Assembly: GCF_020991375.1 (NCBI RefSeq)
Contig: NZ_JAJLQZ010000002.1
Coordinates: 451,554-515,553 of the forward strand
Reading direction: 5' to 3'
Length of the DNA stretch: 64,000 bases
Source of the DNA: Glycomyces amatae
GTDB lineage: Bacteria; Actinomycetota; Actinomycetes; Mycobacteriales; Micromonosporaceae
Numbering within the stretch: the first letter of the stretch is position 1; every line of letters starts with the position of its first letter. Position numbers and translations under genes: made by a program. This document shows positions 60,320 through 64,000 of the stretch, piece after piece. The notes under the pieces were generated by a model. That model had not been told where the DNA came from. It ran no database searches and saw only the letters and a list, made by a program, of their open reading frames with translations.

Positions 60320-63043
60320 TCAGACGTCGGCGACCACGCCGCGGCGGATCGCGTCCACCGCGTCGAAGGCCCGGTCGGCGAGTTCGTTCGAGGACTCGGT
60401 GCCGATGTGGCGCGCGGCCGACCCCATCTGGTGCAGCAGGTCGGCGGTGCGGCGGGCCCAGCGCACGAAGTCGCCGCCGGGCATCGGCCACGGCCCGTCG
60501 GCCGCCGCGAGCGCCTTCGACAGCTCCTCGCCCCGGGTCCACCGGTAGATCGGCCAGGCCAGCCCCATCTGCGGCCGCGAGATCAGCGACAGCCCCCGCT
60601 GGTTCTCGGCCCGCCGGATCGCCTCCCAGCGCCGCACGGTCTTCTGCACCTGCTCGGTGATCGGCCCGGGCACGGCCACGAAGAACTCGTCCTCCTCGAA
60701 CCGGGACTCGTAGATGACCGTGGAGGCGATCGCGGCCAGCGCGGGCGCGTCCAGGCCCTCCCAGATCCCGTCCCGCAGGCACTGGGCGACGAGCAGGTCG
60801 GTCTCGACGAAGAGGTTGCGCAGGAGCCGCCCGTCGTGGGTGACGGTCTCGCCCTCGAGGTAGCCGAACTCGGTGAGGACCTCGCGCACGGCGGTGAACT
60901 GGCGGGCCAGGGAGTGCTCGCGCCGCTCGGAGCGGCGGCGCAGCAGCTCCTCCTCGCGTTTGAGCCGCGACCAGCGGGAGGCGTTGACGGTGTGCTGCCC
61001 GGCGTCGGGGCAGGTGCGGCACGGGTGGGCCTTGACCTCCTCGCGCAGCCGCGCGATCTCGGGGGTCTCGGCCGCGCCGCCGCGGCGGGTGGGGCGCGAG
61101 CGGTCGCGCGTGGCCTCGCGCAGGCTGGAGGCGAGGTCGGTGCGGGACCGGGGGTCGCGGCGGTCGAAGCGCTTGGGCATGCGGATGCGGGTGACGACCT
61201 CGACGCCGCCGTCGAACGCGGCGGTCTCGAGCGTCCCGGCCCAGCCGTCGGCGGTGAGCACGGACCAGCGCGGGTCGTGGTGGCGGGAGCCGCCGGTGGG
61301 GCGCAGGAACACGGCCCAGCCGGTGCGCTTGCCGCGGGAGATCCAGATGACGTCGCCGGGGCGGAGCTTCTCGAGGTAGGTGCGGGCCTCGTCGCGCAGG
61401 GCGCCCTTGCGGCGCTTCTGGGCGCTCTTCTCGGCGTGCGAAAGCTGCTGGGTGATCTCGTAGTAGGCGAGGAAGTCGCCCTTGTCGCATGCGGCGCCCT
61501 CGGCGGCCTCGGCGGCGCGCCGGCCCAGGGAGCGGGCCTGCTCGGCGATGTGGACGGCTTCGGAGTCCGATTGGAACTGCGCGAAGGAGGAGGCCAGGAC
61601 CTCTTGGGCGCGTTCGACTCCGGCGGCGCCGATGAGGTTCACGGCCATGTTGTAGGAGGGCGCGAAGCTGGAGTTGAGCGGGTAGGTGCGCTTGGAGGCG
61701 AGGCCCGCGACCTCCTTGGGGCGGATGTCCTCGGCCCAGACGGTGACGGCGTGCCCTTCGACGTCGATGCCGCGCCGCCCGGCGCGGCCGGTCAGCTGCG
61801 TGTACTGGCCGGGGGTGAGCATGACGTGGTCGGAGCCGTCGTACTTGATGAGCCGTTCGAGGACCACGGAGCGGGCGGGCATGTTGATGCCGAGGGCGAG
61901 GGTCTCGGTGGCGAAGACGGCCTTGAGGAGGCCGCGTTCGAAGAGCTTCTCGACGACCTCTTTGAACACCGGGAGGAGTCCGGCGTGGTGGGCGGCGATG
62001 CCGGCGGCGAGCCCGGCGAGCCACCGGTCGAAGCCGACGGCCTCGAGGTCGGCGGCGTCGATGTGGGCGACGCTGGCGGTGGCGTAGTCGACGATGTCGT
62101 CGCGTTCGCGCCCGTCGGTGAGGCGCAGGCCGGCGCGCACGCACTCGTCGACGGCGGCGTCGCATCCGGCGCGGGAGAAGATGAAGTAGATGGCGGGCAG
62201 CAGCGCGGCCTGGTCGAGGCGGGAGACGACGCGGCCGCGGTCGGTGTAGGGGCGGCCGCGGCGGCGCCCGCCGGCGTGGCGCTCGTTGCGTTCGCGGGCG
62301 CGGGCGTCCTTCTTGAGCAGTTCCTTGGAGACGTAGTCGCCGTCGGGTTCGAACAGGTCGAGCAGGGTGCCGCCGATCATCATGTGCTGCCACAGCGGGA
62401 CGGGGCGGGTCTCGGAGACGATGACCTCGGTGGAGCCGCGGACGCTCTTGAGCCAGTCGCCGAACTCCTCGGCGTTGGAGACCGTGGCCGAGAGGGAGAC
62501 GACGCGGACGTCCTGGGGGAGTTCGATGATGATCTCCTCCCACACGGCGCCGCGGAAGCGGTCGGCGAGGTAGTGGACCTCGTCCATGACGACGTACCGG
62601 AGGCCGCCAAGGGTGGGCGAGCCCGCGTAGATCATGTTGCGCAGGACCTCGGTGGTCATGACGACGATGGGGGCCTCGCCGTTGACGACGGTGTCGCCGG
62701 TCAGCAGGCCGACGTTGTCGGCGCCGTGCGCCTCGACGAGGTCGTTGAACTTCTGGTTCGACAGGGCCTTGATAGGGGTGGTGTAGAAGCACTTCCTGCC
62801 CTCGGCGAGCGCGAGGTGGACCGCGAACTCCCCCACCACGGTCTTGCCGGCGCCGGTGGGCGCGCACACGAGCACGCCGTGGCCGTCCTCGAGGACGCGG
62901 CAGGCCTCGACCTGGAAGTCGTCGAGTTCGAACGGGTAGTCCCCCGCGAACGCGGCCAGCTCGGGCCATTGCCGGCGGGCCCTGTCGGCGGCGTGGCGCT
63001 CGGCGGGCGAGCGGTCGTCGGCGTGCACGTCGGCGTTAACCAT
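60320..63043 (-). CDS. Ski2/Mtr4-like DEAD/DEAH-box helicase (HelY type)
   Basis: A 907-residue superfamily-2 RNA helicase of the actinobacterial HelY/Ski2-like group. Motif I VCAPTGAGKT, Ia TPIKALSNQKF, II VMDEVHYL, III SLSATVSN, V LGINMPARSVV, VI QLTGRAGRRGID, and a long C-terminal region with CRTCPDAGQHTVNASRWSRL and the DSHCT-like end. Probably involved in RNA turnover. ATG at 63043 chosen near the N-terminus of the conserved FQVEACRVL block; there is no strong ribosome-binding site, so a leaderless message is possible. Confidence 0.93.
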   Translation of the reverse strand: MVNADVHADDRSPAERHAADRARRQWPELAAFAGDYPFELDDFQVEACRVLEDGHGVLVCAPTGAGKTVVGEFAVHLALAEGRKCFYTTPIKALSNQKFNDLVEAHGADNVGLLTGDTVVNGEAPIVVMTTEVLRNMIYAGSPTLGGLRYVVMDEVHYLADRFRGAVWEEIIIELPQDVRVVSLSATVSNAEEFGDWLKSVRGSTEVIVSETRPVPLWQHMMIGGTLLDLFEPDGDYVSKELLKKDARARERNERHAGGRRRGRPYTDRGRVVSRLDQAALLPAIYFIFSRAGCDAAVDECVRAGLRLTDGRERDDIVDYATASVAHIDAADLEAVGFDRWLAGLAAGIAAHHAGLLPVFKEVVEKLFERGLLKAVFATETLALGINMPARSVVLERLIKYDGSDHVMLTPGQYTQLTGRAGRRGIDVEGHAVTVWAEDIRPKEVAGLASKRTYPLNSSFAPSYNMAVNLIGAAGVERAQEVLASSFAQFQSDSEAVHIAEQARSLGRRAAEAAEGAACDKGDFLAYYEITQQLSHAEKSAQKRRKGALRDEARTYLEKLRPGDVIWISRGKRTGWAVFLRPTGGSRHHDPRWSVLTADGWAGTLETAAFDGGVEVVTRIRMPKRFDRRDPRSRTDLASSLREATRDRSRPTRRGGAAETPEIARLREEVKAHPCRTCPDAGQHTVNASRWSRLKREEELLRRRSERREHSLARQFTAVREVLTEFGYLEGETVTHDGRLLRNLFVETDLLVAQCLRDGIWEGLDAPALAAIASTVIYESRFEEDEFFVAVPGPITEQVQKTVRRWEAIRRAENQRGLSLISRPQMGLAWPIYRWTRGEELSKALAAADGPWPMPGGDFVRWARRTADLLHQMGSAARHIGTESSNELADRAFDAVDAIRRGVVADV

Positions 63044-63128
63044 GGGCTCAACACTAGTCTGCCTACGGCTCCCCCTGCGAGCCATAAACGGGCTTCGGCC
63101 CGCGGGGCGGCGCCGCCGCGCACCCGGC

Positions 63129-63158
63129 TGTGACGACGCCTACACGGCCGGGTATCGT
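63129..63158 (+). promoter_or_regulatory. Leaderless promoter of the HAD gene
   Basis: TGTGAC (63129-63134) and TATCGT (63153-63158) are 18 bp apart and the GTG start at 63165 lies seven bases after the -10, so transcription and translation would begin at the same base. Confidence 0.6.
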
Positions 63159-63164
63159 CCGGTT

Positions 63165-63902
63165 GTGCACCGGGAATCCTCACCAGGAGATGACGATGCG
63201 GGACGCGGAGGGGTCGACGCGGTCCTGTTCGACTTCCACGGCACTCTGGCGCAGCTGGAGCCGTTGACCCGGTCGGTGTCGTTGGCGGCGGAGGCGTGCG
63301 GACGGCAGTTGTCGCCGCTCTCGGTGACCGCGCTGGCGGACGCCATCGGCGCGCAGGGCTGGCTCGGCTCGGGCATGGAGCCGCGGGTGCGCCCGCACTT
63401 CGCGGACGCCTGGGCGGACCGGGACCTGGACGAGGAAGCCCACCGCGAAGCGTTCACGGCGCTCGCGGCGCAGGCCCACGGGGTCTTCGAGGGGCTCGCC
63501 GAGGCGCTGTACGACCGCCTGGCCTCCCCCGAGGGGTGGGTCGCGTTCGCCGACACCATCGCCACCCTGGTCTCGCTGAAGGCGCAGGGGTATCCGATCG
63601 GGCTGGTGTCCAACATCGGCTTCGACGCGCGTCCGATACTGCGGCGGTTGGGCATCGACCGGTTCATCGACGCCTGGGTGCTGTCGTACGAGGTCGGGTA
63701 CTGCAAGCCCGACGAGAAGATCTTCTACGCGGCCTGCCACGCGCTGGACGTGGAGCCGGGCCGGACGCTCATGGTCGGCGACACGATGGCCGACGCGGGC
63801 GCGGCCAGGATCGGCGCCCGCTGCTACCTGGTGCCGCACACCGAGGCGGGCCGCGCGGTCGGCTTGGACGCGGTCCTGCGGCTGGTGCGGGCCGGCTGCT
63901 GA
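63165..63902 (+). CDS. HAD-superfamily hydrolase
   Basis: A 245-residue HAD-fold protein: motif I AVLFDFHGTLAQLE (second Asp replaced by His), helical cap (~50-130), motif II IGLVSNIGFD, motif III Lys in GYCKPDEKIFYAA, motif IV LMVGDTMADAGAA. GTG at 63165 is chosen from its position seven bases after TATCGT; no ribosome-binding site is present. Divergent from the helicase. Substrate unknown. Confidence 0.87.
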   Translation: MHRESSPGDDDAGRGGVDAVLFDFHGTLAQLEPLTRSVSLAAEACGRQLSPLSVTALADAIGAQGWLGSGMEPRVRPHFADAWADRDLDEEAHREAFTALAAQAHGVFEGLAEALYDRLASPEGWVAFADTIATLVSLKAQGYPIGLVSNIGFDARPILRRLGIDRFIDAWVLSYEVGYCKPDEKIFYAACHALDVEPGRTLMVGDTMADAGAARIGARCYLVPHTEAGRAVGLDAVLRLVRAGC

Positions 63903-63939
63903 GGCCGCCGCGACCGGGACCGCGCTCGGCGCGGTGAGA

Positions 63940-64000
63940 CGCGAAGGGGGGGGGCCGCCCGGGGGGGGGGGGGCGCGGGGCCGCGGGGGGGGGGGGGGCG
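63940..64000. other. Poly-G low-quality contig end
   Basis: From ~63945 the sequence becomes runs of 7, 13 and 14 G interrupted by GCC or CGCGG. The abrupt loss of codon structure at the very edge suggests poly-G sequencing artefact and not genomic DNA. Confidence 0.75.

Noticed and set aside
59903..63133. Open frame of >1000 codons on the plus strand opposite the helicase gene
   Set aside because: It is the complementary shadow of a GC-rich gene; its translation has low-complexity Gly/Val/Asp/Arg composition and no family motifs, whereas the minus strand shows all helicase motifs.

Overview
This 64-kb window is from a very GC-rich, Gram-positive actinobacterium. Almost every codon ends in G or C, and GTG or TTG starts and 4-base stop/start overlaps are common. 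Marker genes include RbpA, an EgtA-type glutamate-cysteine ligase, an Lnt/polyprenol-phosphate mannosyltransferase pair and a Ski2-like helicase. A Glycomycetaceae-type actinomycete would fit, but the sequence alone does not fix the genus. No rRNA, tRNA, CRISPR array, transposase or phage gene was recognised. The last ~60 bases are G-runs that look like a poor-quality contig end.

Layout. (1) 1-2.0 kb: the tail of an EamA-type transporter, a TetR/membrane-protein pair with a palindromic operator, and uppP. (2) 2.5-7.4 kb: the potassium-transport operon kdpFABC, with an extra 27-residue membrane ORF in front and an enlarged KdpC. Its sensor and regulator kdpD-kdpE lie at 21.8-25.0 kb. (3) 7.5-21.7 kb, between the two kdp halves: a glycan-utilisation island. 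It holds a secreted GH16 beta-glucanase, two sugar ABC importers that each lack an ATPase gene, a GH13 alpha-glucosidase, a GH1 beta-glucosidase, and LacI and ROK regulators with visible operators. (4) 25.2-27.6 kb: a PL8 polysaccharide lyase.

(5) 27.7-35.8 kb: a sulfur region with egtA, a lone winged-helix regulator and an operon of two flavin reductases, an SsuA/C/B-type sulfonate importer and a DszA/SnaA-type flavin monooxygenase. Two short leaderless Cys-codon leader peptides, one followed by an attenuator-like hairpin, and four copies of a 19-bp motif (TCCTATT-N5-WATAGGA) tie these genes into one probable sulfur/cysteine-responsive regulon.

(6) 35.8-50.4 kb: accessory genes. These include a membrane protein, a HAD protein, an SDR behind a MerR-type promoter, an XRE-cupin regulator divergent from a thioredoxin-reductase-like enzyme, a MarR/FMN-reductase/luciferase-like module, TetR/DUF1772, a VOC-UvrA-AraC operon and a membrane-anchored Hsp70-like protein. 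(7) 50.8-63.9 kb: conserved housekeeping genes (rbpA, fxsA-like, polyprenol-P mannosyltransferase, lnt, amidohydrolase, polar amino-acid ABC importer, 5'-3' exonuclease, helicase, HAD).

The most interesting non-coding signal is between lnt and the amidohydrolase. There, the minus strand carries a promoter with an A/T-rich upstream element, about 340 nt of nested perfect hairpins and a terminator-like stem-loop, which looks like an abundant structured RNA. The second is the leader-peptide/19-bp-motif system in the sulfur region.
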